From an uncultured Pseudoxanthomonas sp. (lineage in GTDB: Bacteria; Pseudomonadota; Gammaproteobacteria; Xanthomonadales; Xanthomonadaceae), in NCBI GenBank assembly GCA_946886405.1, contig CAMPIO010000028.1, positions 1-37,993 of the forward strand: a DNA stretch of 37,993 bases, in the 5' to 3' direction. Positions 6,050 through 15,432 of this stretch are shown piece after piece (the stretch's first letter is position 1; each line of letters begins with the position of its first letter). Position numbers and translations under genes: made by a program. The notes beneath the pieces are model-generated. The model was not told the origin of the DNA, made no database searches, and saw only the letters and a program-made list of their open reading frames with translations.

Positions 6050-7306
6050 TCAGAACCAGCGGTCGGTCAGGCGTTGCGCAAGTTGCACAGGCGTGCCCAG
6101 TTCGGCGCCGCGAGCAGCCAGCGCCCTAGGCGCAGCGGGGTCGTAGCACCCTTCCTGCGACTGGCCCATGACCAGCGCACCTTCATTGCCCAGTGCCGCC
6201 GCCGCCTCCACCAGCCCGGTGTCGCTGCCGCTCAGCAGCAGGACCGCGCTGTCCTCCGGCGGCAATTGCGGAATCATGGTCTGGATCGCGTCGCCGGGAC
6301 GGAAGCTCACCGCGCCCGCATCGACGAAGGGAACCACGTCACCGGGCAGCACGTAGACATGTCCGGCCTCGGCGGCCTTGCCCGCCTCCGCCAGCAGGAC
6401 CGGCATGTGCGACACGCGCTCCATCTGCCGGACCAGGTTGTCGTAGCGGCCGCCATCCAGGCGCAGGTGCACCATCACCGGCTTGGGAAAGCCCGTGGGC
6501 AGGTCGGCCAACAGTTTGCGTACGGCATCGGGACCGCCGATGCCCGCGAACACCAGCACCGCGCCTTGCACGCGCGTCGCGCCAGCCCCGCTGCCATCCA
6601 GCGGTTCGAGCTCCAGCTTCGAGAGATCGAAGGAGGATTTGGGCGTGGGTGCCGGCAGCGGGGGTGGACCGGCGACAGGCGGCTCGGGTAGGGGTGGCGG
6701 CGCCGCCTGCAACGGCTCGGACTCATGTTGAGGCGAGGCGGCACGCAACCAATCGTCGACGTCGACGACCTGCTCGTTGCCGTCACGCACCTGCAGGCCG
6801 CCGGTATAAGCGAAATCGTCGCTCGGCAAGTCCAGCGCCATGTCGGCCGCTTCTTCCAGGTGCAGCGACATCTCCGCACCTTCGTGCAGTTGCGCGGGCG
6901 TCACCGGCAAGCCGGGTTCCAGCTGCAGGCCCACGTCTTCTTCACGGCCGGGCGGCAGGACGTCGCGATGGCCATGCAGTTTCGCGGCCAGATGGCGTGC
7001 CCAGCGCTGGGCTTCCCAGCCCTGGCGTTTTGCGGCCAGGTCGGCCTCATCGAAGATCACTGCGATGGCGGGATCGTGCAGCACGCTGTCGAAGCGTTCC
7101 AGGCTGTCCTCGATGGCCGGTTCCAGGGCCACCAGCACCACCTGCGGCGCGCTGTTGCCGAGCGCGTCGGCATCGAGTGCGTTGGGGTCGTCTTCCAGCA
7201 CGATCTCGGCGCCGGCTTCGTGCAGCGCCACGCGCAGGCGCTCACGCGCTTCGCCCGGGCGCGCCAGCAGGGCAACGCGTTTGGCTTCACTCACGGACAC
7301 GGGCAA
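6050..7306 (-). CDS. chpB: ChpB-like protein: degenerate CheB methylesterase with pseudo-receiver
   Basis: Position (between pilL and chpC) and a C-terminal half resembling the CheB fold identify this as ChpB. CheB enzymes use a Ser-His-Asp triad in GASTGG, VQHM and GMG-DG. Here the equivalent segments read LVFAGIGGPDAV, PVMVHLRLDGG and LLSGSDTGLVEA, so Ser is replaced by Gly-Ile and the His and Asp are not in register. The N-terminal 110 residues look like a receiver fold (RVALLARPGEARERLRVALHE, then VVLVALEP) but lack the phosphoryl Asp and the Lys. A proline-rich linker lies at about residues 200-228. I infer an enzyme that has lost activity and may now have a structural role. It overlaps the pilL end by 20 bases, so it is translationally linked. 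Confidence 0.75.
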   Translation of the reverse strand: MPVSVSEAKRVALLARPGEARERLRVALHEAGAEIVLEDDPNALDADALGNSAPQVVLVALEPAIEDSLERFDSVLHDPAIAVIFDEADLAAKRQGWEAQRWARHLAAKLHGHRDVLPPGREEDVGLQLEPGLPVTPAQLHEGAEMSLHLEEAADMALDLPSDDFAYTGGLQVRDGNEQVVDVDDWLRAASPQHESEPLQAAPPPLPEPPVAGPPPLPAPTPKSSFDLSKLELEPLDGSGAGATRVQGAVLVFAGIGGPDAVRKLLADLPTGFPKPVMVHLRLDGGRYDNLVRQMERVSHMPVLLAEAGKAAEAGHVYVLPGDVVPFVDAGAVSFRPGDAIQTMIPQLPPEDSAVLLLSGSDTGLVEAAAALGNEGALVMGQSQEGCYDPAAPRALAARGAELGTPVQLAQRLTDRWF

Positions 7307-10300
7307 TTCCCAGCAGGTCGTACACGTTGCGCATCAGATCGAGCTCCTGGTAAGGCTTGCCCAGGTAGCGTTGCACGCCGATATCGAAGGCGCGCTGGCG
7401 GTGCTTGTCGCCGGTGCGCGAGGTGATCATCACGATCGGCACATCCTTGAAGCGCGCATCGGCCTTCATCGCGGTGGCCAGCTCGTAACCGTCCATGCGC
7501 GGCATCTCGATGTCGAGCAGCATCAGGTCGGGCACGCGTTCTTCCAGCTTCTCGAGCGCCTCGACGCCGTCGCGCGCCGCCGTGACCTCGAAGTTGTGAC
7601 GTTCCAGCACGCGGCTGGTCACCTTGCGCATGGTCAACGAGTCGTCGACCACCATCACCAACGGCACGCGACGCTGTTCGACCGTCGGCGCCTGCGCCGC
7701 AGGCTCCTGCGGCTGCGCCAGGTGACGGCGCACCAGCGGCGCGGCGTCCAGGATCACCACGACGCTGCCGTCGCCGGTGATCGTGGCACCGTAGATGCCC
7801 GGGATGGAGGCGATCTGCGGACCGACCGGCTTGACCACGATCTCGCGGTTGCCAAGCACCTGGTCCACCGCCACGGCCGCACGCAGGTCGCCCGAACGGA
7901 CGAGCAGCAGCGGCACCTGCGGCTGGCCTTCGGCCTTGGCCGGGCCCTGGCCCACCAGATGACCGAGGTTGTAGAGCGGATAGTCCTCGCCGGCGTAGTG
8001 GTAGCTGCCTGCGCCGGCACTGAAGCGCGCATGGCTGATGCGACCGATGCCGCTGACCGCCGCCACCGGCACCGCGAACTGCGTTTCGCCGATCTGCACG
8101 AACACGGCCTGGCTGACAGCCAGCGTCTGCGGCAGGCGCAGGGTGAAGATCGCACCCTGGCCCGGCACCGAACTGATTTCCAGCGAACCGCCGAGCTGGC
8201 GCACTTCGTTGTACACCACGTCCATGCCCACGCCGCGGCCCGCCAGCTGGCTGACCTTGTCGGCCGTGCTGAAGCCCGGCTCAAGGATCAGGCGGTCCAG
8301 CGCACTGTCGGGCAATACGGCGCCCGGCTGCAGCAGGCCACGCTGTTCGGCGCGCTTGCGGATCGCGTCGCGGTTCAGGCCGGCGCCGTCGTCGGACACC
8401 TCCAGCACCATTTCCGAGCCTTCGCGGCGCAGCGCGACATGCACGGTGCCTTCTTCCGGCTTGCGGGCCTTGCGGCGTTCCTCCGGTGTTTCCAGGCCGT
8501 GCGCGATGGAGTTGCGCAGCAGGTGCTCGAGCGGCGCGGTCATGCGGTCCAGCACGTTGCGGTCCATTTCACCGTGCGTGCCGGAGAACTGCAGGCTGAC
8601 CTGCTTGTGCGTCTCGGTGGCGGCCTGGCGCAGCACGCGGCGCAGGCGCGGCACGATGCCTTCGAACGGCAGCATGCGCGCACGCATCAGGCCGTCCTGC
8701 AGTTCCGAGCTCACGCGCGACTGCTGTTGCAGCAGGCTGTCGTACTGGCGCGCCAGATCGTCGAGCACCCCTTGCAGGCCGCTGATGTCGGCGGCCGACT
8801 CGGCCAGGGCACGACTGAGCTGCTGCAGCGTGGAGAAACGGTCCAGTTCCAGCGGATCGAACGTCGGATCCTGCTTGTCGTGCTCGCGCTGGTAACGGGC
8901 GACGATCTGCGCCTCCGTTTCCAGATCGAGGCGACGCAACTGGTCGTGCATACGGATGTTGGTGCGGTCCAGTTCCGCCATCGCACCGCGGAACGCCCCC
9001 AGCTGCTGCTCCAGGCGCGCACGGTAGATCGCGACTTCGCCGGCGTTGTTGACCAGGCGGTCGAGCAGGTCGGCGCGGACACGGACCTGCTCCTGCTGGC
9101 CCACCGGGAAGAACTCTTCCTCGACGGGCGCAGCCGCTGCCTCGGTATCGATCGGCGCCGACAGCGGCGCGAGCTCGATGGGTGCGGCGGGCGCATCGGA
9201 TACGACGGGCGCATCCGGCAGTTCGATGCCGCGGGCACGCGCATTGAACTCGGCGATCATGCCGTCGGGGATCGTGACGGCGCGGCGCGCGGTGACCCGG
9301 GCAAGCTGGGCATGCAGCGTATCGAAGCCGCGTTCCAGCAACTGGATCGCACGGCGGTCCAGCTCGGTGCGCTGGCCCGCGATCGACTCGAGCATCGTCT
9401 CGATCGCGTGACCCAGGTCGCCGACGGCGTGGATGCCGGCCATGCGCGCGCCGCCCTTCAGCGTGTGCAGATCGCGCTGCAGGCTGGTGATCAGCGCGCG
9501 GTCTTCCGGCGTTTCGCGCAGCTTGGCGATCAGGTCGTCGGAGTGGTCGAGCAGGTCGTTGCCTTCCTCGACGAAGATCTCGACCAGGTCCAGGTCGAGT
9601 CCGGTCAGGTCGAGGGCCTCTTCCGGCTCCGGCATGTCGGCGGGTGCACTGGTCACGGCAGACTCCTCGACTTCGACGGAGGCAACGGCTTCGACGTCCA
9701 ACGGCACGGGGTCCGCCACCCCGGTCGCCTCGATGGCGTCGAGGGTGCCGGTGTCCACCTGCGCGAGCGACTCTTCTACGTCCGCATCATCGACCGTCGA
9801 CGGCGCGTCGACCTCGTCGATGGCGACAGCCTCGATGACGGGCACGTCATCGGTTTCGGCGACGACCGCAGGCTCTTCCGCAACCTCTTCGGCGATTTCC
9901 GCGGCGATGTCTTCGTCAGCGGCCACCACCTGCGTCGCTTCCAGGGAGCCCGCGCTATCGTCGGTGACGTCGGCGACATCCGCCGATGCGATGATGGCGT
10001 CGCGGGTGTCGACGATCTCCGCCGGCTCCTCGCTCGCTTCGACCGCATCAACGTCCGCTATCGCGACCTCTTCCGCCTCGGTGGCGGCTTCCACGACGGA
10101 CAGGACAGCTTCCTCGGCGGCCACATCGGCGCCTGCATCCGCTGCCTGCGTGGTATCGGCCTCGGCGAGGAACGCCGGCATATCAGCATCGACGGTCAGC
10201 GCATCGTCTTCGGCGCGGAACGCCGCGTCGTCGGACGCCGGCGCGGCATCGTCTGCGGTCGTCTGTACCGTCTCATCCGCGCCTTCAAGCAAGGCATCGC

Positions 10301-13271
10301 CTTCGGAAACGACCAGATCTTCCGGTTCGATATCCACCGGCGCATCTGTCTGATGCGCATCTGCGGATGGCGACGCGCTTTCCGCATCGGCAGCACGCGT
10401 GCGCGGCAGGATGCGGTAGTCGATGTCGTAGAACGTCTTGACGCCCTGCTCGATCGGCGCGCTGGCATCGGCTACGGCGTGTTCGGTGACAGACAGCGCT
10501 TCGGCTTCGACCGCTGCATCGTCCTGGGTCTTCGCGGTGCCGGACGCGCCGGCGCCCTGCAGCGTTTCGCTGTCGAGGTACGCCGACAGATCCATCGCCG
10601 CCAGTTCGATGTCGGACGGCGACACCGGTGCGGTCGTCGTCTGGCCGACGTAGGTGCCTTGCTGGGCGTCATCGACCAGCTGTGCGCCATGGCGCAGGTC
10701 GGGCAGGCTGTCGCCGAGTGCGCGCAACTGGCCTGCCAGTGCAGCGAACACGGGAATGCGGGGCGACGGCGCCTGCAGGGCGGCGACACTGCGGCGGATC
10801 GCCTGCGCCGTGTCGGCCAGCGCGGCGACACCTTCCGGCGTGGGCGTCTCGCCTGCGGCCAGCAGGCGCTTGACGTACTGCTCGGCCGGCGCGGTGACCT
10901 GCGTGATCTCCGGCACGTCGGCCATCGCCAGCGCGCCGTTCATCGTGTGGATGGCGCGCAGCAGGTCTTCGCTGACCGGCGTGGCGTCCACCTGGGCCTT
11001 CTGCAGCCAGTGGTCGACGGTATCGAGGTGGTTGTCGACTTCTGCCTCGAGGATTTCGCGCAGCACCGCGTCGACCGACGCGGGCGTGCCCTCGGCCTCC
11101 GGCTCGAACACGGCGGGGGCGTCGTCGGAGAAGTTCGTGACCGGGGTGATCGACACCGGCTCGATGAATTCCGCCTCCTCGTCCAGAACCGTCGGTTCCG
11201 CGCTGTAGTACGCGTCTTCGCCGGCCGCCAGGCGATCGGCCACGTCCTGCAGGCCCGCAAGATCGGCCGTCACGCTGCCCTGGCCGCGCAGCGCGGCATT
11301 GAGCTCCGGCAGCGTGTCGCACGCCTGCTCCAGCAGGACTTCGACCGCGTGGCTCGGCGCGCGCGTGCGGTCGAGCACGCGGTTGAGCATGTTCTCGACC
11401 CGCCAGCTGAACTCGCCGAGCGTCTTGGCGCCGACCAGGCGGCCACTGCCCTTCAACGTGTGGAAAACGCGGCGGATCGGCCGCAGGCGTTCGAGGTCTT
11501 CGGTATTGGTGCGCCAGGCCGGCAGCAGTTGCCGCAGGTTGACGATCTCTTCGTCGAACTCCTCGAGGAACACCTCGCGGATGTCGTCGTCGATGTCGCT
11601 GGTGTCGCCATCGAAACCGCCCACGACGGCCGCCGGCATGGCCGCCGCTGCGGCGGCGATCTCGTGGCGCAGGTCGGGCAGCGTGTCGGTTTCGACCACG
11701 GCCACGGGGGCCTCGACAGCATCGTCGATGGTATCGGCGGTCAGCTCGACGGCGGTAGTTTCTTCGGCCTTGGCGGGCTGCTCGACCACTGCGGCCGGCA
11801 TCTCGATCGTCGCCGGCCCATCGACGGCGCCGGTTTCCTCGAAGCCGACGGGATCGAACGGATTCGCACCTGCATCAGACGACCGTGCGAGCGCAGCGTC
11901 CACCGGTTCGAGCGACAGCTCACCGAACGACGGGAGTGCCGGCGCCTCGGCCTCGGGCTGCGGCACCGAAGGTGCATCGGCAACGGGCACGGTGGCGACG
12001 GGTGCCTCCGCAGGGGCCGTTTCGACCGGCAGGGGCCAGTAGCGCAGAGCTTCCAGGCTGCCGCGGGTGATCTCGAGGATGTCCTCGCGATTGGGGCGCC
12101 GCTCGCGCAGCGCTTCCAGGTAGTACTCCAGGCTGGCCATCGCGTCGGCCAGCGTGTCCAGCTGCTGGCCGCCGGGCACGCGCTTCTTGCCGATCAGTTC
12201 GCCACTCACGTAGCGCTTCACGCCGACCACGTAGTCGCCGGCCTGGCCGAGTTCGAGCATGCGCAATGCGCCGGCCACTTCGTCCAGCAGGCGCGGGACA
12301 TCCGCCAGTTCGGCATGGTCCCAGTTGGTTTCGATGAAGGCGACGAAACGCTCGCGCGCACCGGCGAAGTTGATGATGGCTTCCTGCGCCAGCACCTCGA
12401 CCGTGCGCTGGGATTCGGCTGCACTGGGATCGGGCGCTACGTCGCCACCGCTGCCGAGGCGCGCGACCTGGTCGTCCAGCGACGCGTCGACATACAGCAG
12501 CGCGCCAGCCACGTCGAGCAGCGTGCCCTCGTCGGCGGGTCGCGTGCCGGCGACCACGTCACGCAGCGTGTCGCGTTGCTGCATCACCACGTCGCGGGCC
12601 ACGCCCAGGCCCATCATGCCGAGCGTGTCGCCGACATTGCCCAGTTCGGTGACCTGCGATTCCAGTTCGTGCGCGTCACTGCCGGTGCGCAGATGCAGGT
12701 CCAGCGCATCCTTCACCCGCAGCAACTCTTCCTTGACCGCGTTGCCGACGGTATCGAGCAGTTCGCGGTTGCGGCCACTGAGGCTGCTGCGCGCATGGTC
12801 GATCTCGGCCTCGCTCGGGGCCGCGTCGTCTTGGGCACCTGGCGGGAACAGCATGCTTTCGTTGAGCCCCGAAGCGCCACGCGCGGCCCGGATCTCGTTG
12901 AGCAGCGGCAGCAGCACGATCGGGATGTCGCGATGGCCTTCCTGCAACCGCTCCAGGTAATCCGGCAGAAGCACGGCACCGCGCATCAGCGTGGAGCAGG
13001 CTTCGTCGCGATCGCCGGCGGTACCGTCTTGCAAGGCCTTGGCGAGCAGCTCGAGTTCCTCGGCCACCATCGCGGGCGCATACAGTTCGACCATGCGCAA
13101 CGTGCCCTGCACCTGGTGCAGGTAGCCGGCGCAGAAGCGCATGCGGCTGGTATCGGCAGGGGTCTCGACGAACGCTTCGATTTCCTGGCGCACCTGGCGC
13201 AGGGTCTCGTCGAGCTCGGGCTTCACCCAGCCGAGCACGGCGTGGCTCATGGCTTCGCGCAGCGCGCTCAT
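7287..13271 (-). CDS. pilL: PilL/ChpA hybrid chemotaxis histidine kinase-response regulator of the Pil-Chp system
   Basis: This 1,994-residue protein is the CheA-type kinase that controls type IV pilus twitching and surface signalling. Histidine phosphotransfer-like domains are visible around His52 (YLHQVQG), His604 (FHTLKGSGR), His775 (IHTMNGAL) and His1269 (LHTLKGGARMAG), with further degenerate ones in the first 400 residues. A long Ala/Asp/Glu/Val-rich linker lies at about 850-1220. The dimerisation helices start near 1385 (LLDRLVNNAGEVAIYR), the ATP-binding domain has LLRNSIAHG near 1580, DDGAGL and GRGVGMDVV near 1677, a CheW domain runs from about 1720, and a C-terminal receiver (1868-1990) has the phosphoryl Asp1920 in LMLLDIEMP. 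It is the fourth main gene of pilG-pilI-pilJ-pilL-chpB-chpC. ChpA is the Pseudomonas name. Confidence 0.95.
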   Translation of the reverse strand: MSALREAMSHAVLGWVKPELDETLRQVRQEIEAFVETPADTSRMRFCAGYLHQVQGTLRMVELYAPAMVAEELELLAKALQDGTAGDRDEACSTLMRGAVLLPDYLERLQEGHRDIPIVLLPLLNEIRAARGASGLNESMLFPPGAQDDAAPSEAEIDHARSSLSGRNRELLDTVGNAVKEELLRVKDALDLHLRTGSDAHELESQVTELGNVGDTLGMMGLGVARDVVMQQRDTLRDVVAGTRPADEGTLLDVAGALLYVDASLDDQVARLGSGGDVAPDPSAAESQRTVEVLAQEAIINFAGARERFVAFIETNWDHAELADVPRLLDEVAGALRMLELGQAGDYVVGVKRYVSGELIGKKRVPGGQQLDTLADAMASLEYYLEALRERRPNREDILEITRGSLEALRYWPLPVETAPAEAPVATVPVADAPSVPQPEAEAPALPSFGELSLEPVDAALARSSDAGANPFDPVGFEETGAVDGPATIEMPAAVVEQPAKAEETTAVELTADTIDDAVEAPVAVVETDTLPDLRHEIAAAAAAMPAAVVGGFDGDTSDIDDDIREVFLEEFDEEIVNLRQLLPAWRTNTEDLERLRPIRRVFHTLKGSGRLVGAKTLGEFSWRVENMLNRVLDRTRAPSHAVEVLLEQACDTLPELNAALRGQGSVTADLAGLQDVADRLAAGEDAYYSAEPTVLDEEAEFIEPVSITPVTNFSDDAPAVFEPEAEGTPASVDAVLREILEAEVDNHLDTVDHWLQKAQVDATPVSEDLLRAIHTMNGALAMADVPEITQVTAPAEQYVKRLLAAGETPTPEGVAALADTAQAIRRSVAALQAPSPRIPVFAALAGQLRALGDSLPDLRHGAQLVDDAQQGTYVGQTTTAPVSPSDIELAAMDLSAYLDSETLQGAGASGTAKTQDDAAVEAEALSVTEHAVADASAPIEQGVKTFYDIDYRILPRTRAADAESASPSADAHQTDAPVDIEPEDLVVSEGDALLEGADETVQTTADDAAPASDDAAFRAEDDALTVDADMPAFLAEADTTQAADAGADVAAEEAVLSVVEAATEAEEVAIADVDAVEASEEPAEIVDTRDAIIASADVADVTDDSAGSLEATQVVAADEDIAAEIAEEVAEEPAVVAETDDVPVIEAVAIDEVDAPSTVDDADVEESLAQVDTGTLDAIEATGVADPVPLDVEAVASVEVEESAVTSAPADMPEPEEALDLTGLDLDLVEIFVEEGNDLLDHSDDLIAKLRETPEDRALITSLQRDLHTLKGGARMAGIHAVGDLGHAIETMLESIAGQRTELDRRAIQLLERGFDTLHAQLARVTARRAVTIPDGMIAEFNARARGIELPDAPVVSDAPAAPIELAPLSAPIDTEAAAAPVEEEFFPVGQQEQVRVRADLLDRLVNNAGEVAIYRARLEQQLGAFRGAMAELDRTNIRMHDQLRRLDLETEAQIVARYQREHDKQDPTFDPLELDRFSTLQQLSRALAESAADISGLQGVLDDLARQYDSLLQQQSRVSSELQDGLMRARMLPFEGIVPRLRRVLRQAATETHKQVSLQFSGTHGEMDRNVLDRMTAPLEHLLRNSIAHGLETPEERRKARKPEEGTVHVALRREGSEMVLEVSDDGAGLNRDAIRKRAEQRGLLQPGAVLPDSALDRLILEPGFSTADKVSQLAGRGVGMDVVYNEVRQLGGSLEISSVPGQGAIFTLRLPQTLAVSQAVFVQIGETQFAVPVAAVSGIGRISHARFSAGAGSYHYAGEDYPLYNLGHLVGQGPAKAEGQPQVPLLLVRSGDLRAAVAVDQVLGNREIVVKPVGPQIASIPGIYGATITGDGSVVVILDAAPLVRRHLAQPQEPAAQAPTVEQRRVPLVMVVDDSLTMRKVTSRVLERHNFEVTAARDGVEALEKLEERVPDLMLLDIEMPRMDGYELATAMKADARFKDVPIVMITSRTGDKHRQRAFDIGVQRYLGKPYQELDLMRNVYDLLGIARVRE

Positions 13272-13345
13272 GGGCGTGCTCCCGCGGCGACGAGGGAACC
13301 GTCAGCCTCGCGCTGCAGGCGGGCGGGATGGCGTAGGAAGTTCAT
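13268..13345 (-). CDS. Possible 25-residue leader ORF in front of pilL
   Basis: In the 90-base gap between pilJ and pilL an ATG at 13345 opens a short frame, MNFLRHPARLQREADG and so on, whose TGA at 13268-13270 overlaps the pilL ATG as ATGA. A GGGA lies about nine bases before the start. The arrangement is what one expects for translational coupling, but length is too short to judge coding by codon use and I do not recognise the peptide. It may be chance. Confidence 0.2.
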   Translation of the reverse strand: MNFLRHPARLQREADGSLVAAGARP

Positions 13346-13361
13346 GCAGTGCGTCCCGTCC

Positions 13362-15398
13362 TCAGCCCGGCAGCTTGAAGTCGGCGACCGAACGGCGCAG
13401 GTCCGCGGCCAACTGTGCCAGGTGACCGATGGATTCGGCCGTCTGCCCCGCACCCAACGACGTCTGCGAGGTGATCTGGCGGATCACGCCCATGGTCTGG
13501 GTGATGTCCAGCGCAGCGGCGGACTGCTGCTGCGCGGCACCGGAGATGCCCTTGATGAGGTTGTTCAGGTCGTTCGACACGCGCTCGATCTCGCCCAGCG
13601 CGGTACCCGCGTCCTCGGCCAGTCGCGCACCGGACACCACCTCGGCGGTGGTCTGCTCCATCGAGCTGACCGCTTCGTTGGTATCGGCCTGGATGGTCTG
13701 CACCAGCGATTCGATGCGGCGCGTGGCGCCCGAGGTGCGTTCGGCGAGGCGCTGCACTTCGTCGGCCACGACCGCGAAACCGCGGCCCGCTTCACCGGCC
13801 GAAGCCGCCTGCACGGCCGCGTTGAGCGCCAGGATGTTGGTCTGTTCGGAAATGTCGTTGATCAGTTCCACGACCGAGCCGATTTCCTGCGAGGACTCGC
13901 CCAGGCGCTTGATGCGCTTGGAGGTCTCCTGGATCTGGTCGCGGATCTGGTCCATGCCGCGGATGGTCTCGCGCACCACGCCGGCGCCTTCGGTCGCGAT
14001 CTGCACCGAGCGCTGCGCCACTTCGGCGGACTCGGTGGAGTTCTTCGACACCTGGTCGATGCTGGTCGCGATTTCGCTGATGCGGTCGGAGGCGGTGGTG
14101 ATCTGGTCGGCCTGGTGGCCGGCGGCCTCGGCCAGTTGCAGCGCGGTGGCCTGCGTTTCCTGCGTCGATGCCGCCACCTGCACGGAGGTGTCGTTGATCG
14201 TGGTGACCAGGTTGCGCAGTTCGTCCACGGCGTAGTTGATGGCGTCCGCGATGGCGCCGGTCATGTCCTCGGTCACCGAGGCCTTCACCGTCAGATCGCC
14301 TTCACCCAGCGAACTGATTTCGTCCAGCAGCCGCATGATCGCCTGCTGGTTGCGGCTGTTGTATTCCACCTGCGTCTGGTAGCGCATGTCCTGCTCGCGC
14401 TGGCGGGTGCGGTACAGCGACCACAACAGACCGATGATGGAGACCAGCGCCGCGATACCCGACGCGATGCCGAGCCAGAAATTGGGGAACAGGCGTGTGT
14501 CGCGCACCGAACCGAAGGCCGAGAACGCCTGGAACAGGCTGGTGCTGTCCTGGAGCATCTGGCCCGAGCCGTTGGTCAGCGCGGCGGCGGCGGACTGCGC
14601 CGCGAACAGGTTGCGCGAGCTGGCCAGGATCGCGTCCAGGTCCTTCTTCATCGCCGCCCACAGCGTCTGCGAGTTCTGCAGCGCGGTCAGTGCCGCGGCG
14701 TTGCGGACCGGCGCGATGCCCAGGTCCGGATTGCCGTTGCGCAGTCCTTCCAGCACCTGGCCGAACAGCACGGCGTCGCGGCCCAGCGCGTCGCCGGCGG
14801 TGGCGGCACCGGCGCCACCGGCGCGGATTTCCGTCACGCGACGGGCCATCGTGCCCGCCAGCACCACCTGCTGCAGGGCGCTGTAGATCTGCGACGACGG
14901 CGCGCCGCCGGCGGACATGGCGCGCACCACTTCGTTGAGCTGCGCCTGCAGGTTGGGCACCTGGTTGGCGAAGCGGTCGGCGTTGCCGGCCAGTGCCAGC
15001 ACGGCGGCCTCGGAGGCGACGATCTGATCGGCACTCTTGCCGAGCGGACTCCAGGTGGACGACAGCTTGGCCAGCGGCCCGGCGATGGCGCCCTCGCTGC
15101 CGAAGCGGCTCTGCAGGCTGGACACGGTGGCTTCGACCGACTGCTTGGTCTCCTTGAACGCCTTGAAGGCCTCGGCGTTGCCGGCCACCGCTTCACGGCC
15201 CTGGTTGGCCAGCTGCTGCGACAGCACGCGCATGTCAGATGCGCCGGTGCTGGCGCCGGACAACCGGCTGCCCTGGTAGGTCGCCACACCGGTGTTGGCG
15301 CCGAAGACCAGCACCGATAGCGCCAGCAGCAGCAACCAGAAGTTGTTGCCGAAACTGCCGACCTTGCCGGCGCTAGGAGAATCCGTCGCAGTGCTCAT
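13362..15398 (-). CDS. pilJ: PilJ, methyl-accepting chemoreceptor of the Pil-Chp system
   Basis: The 678-residue receptor sits in the inner membrane and signals to PilL through PilI. A first membrane helix lies at about residues 17-38 and a second at about 305-328 (WLGIASGIAALVSIIGLLW), bounding a periplasmic domain of about 265 residues rich in helix, as in PilJ of Pseudomonas, where it is reported to interact with pilin. A HAMP region follows (GEGDLTVKASVTEDMTG). The cytoplasmic hairpin has the highly conserved tip EQTNILALNAAVQAASAG and GRGFAVVADEVQRLAERT near 503-553. It is third in the operon, 34 bases after pilI. Whether its methylation sites are still used is doubtful given the state of ChpB and the absence of pilK here. 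Confidence 0.95.
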   Translation of the reverse strand: MSTATDSPSAGKVGSFGNNFWLLLLALSVLVFGANTGVATYQGSRLSGASTGASDMRVLSQQLANQGREAVAGNAEAFKAFKETKQSVEATVSSLQSRFGSEGAIAGPLAKLSSTWSPLGKSADQIVASEAAVLALAGNADRFANQVPNLQAQLNEVVRAMSAGGAPSSQIYSALQQVVLAGTMARRVTEIRAGGAGAATAGDALGRDAVLFGQVLEGLRNGNPDLGIAPVRNAAALTALQNSQTLWAAMKKDLDAILASSRNLFAAQSAAAALTNGSGQMLQDSTSLFQAFSAFGSVRDTRLFPNFWLGIASGIAALVSIIGLLWSLYRTRQREQDMRYQTQVEYNSRNQQAIMRLLDEISSLGEGDLTVKASVTEDMTGAIADAINYAVDELRNLVTTINDTSVQVAASTQETQATALQLAEAAGHQADQITTASDRISEIATSIDQVSKNSTESAEVAQRSVQIATEGAGVVRETIRGMDQIRDQIQETSKRIKRLGESSQEIGSVVELINDISEQTNILALNAAVQAASAGEAGRGFAVVADEVQRLAERTSGATRRIESLVQTIQADTNEAVSSMEQTTAEVVSGARLAEDAGTALGEIERVSNDLNNLIKGISGAAQQQSAAALDITQTMGVIRQITSQTSLGAGQTAESIGHLAQLAADLRRSVADFKLPG

Positions 15399-15432
15399 CG
15401 TTCAACCCCTGGATTGTGCTTGTCGTCCGCGC

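Noticed and set aside
7287..13271. PilL as an assembly fusion of several genes
   Set aside because: Multi-phosphotransfer ChpA/PilL proteins of 2,000 residues or more are normal for Pil-Chp systems, and the frame is unbroken.
6840..15320. A continuous 2,826-codon plus-strand open frame opposite chpB, pilL and pilJ
   Set aside because: It lies in exact codon register with pilL and pilJ on the other strand. Stops there need TTA, CTA or TCA codons in the sense genes, and these are practically unused in this high-GC genome. The frame ends at the first CTA codon of pilJ. Its composition is that of an antisense shadow.
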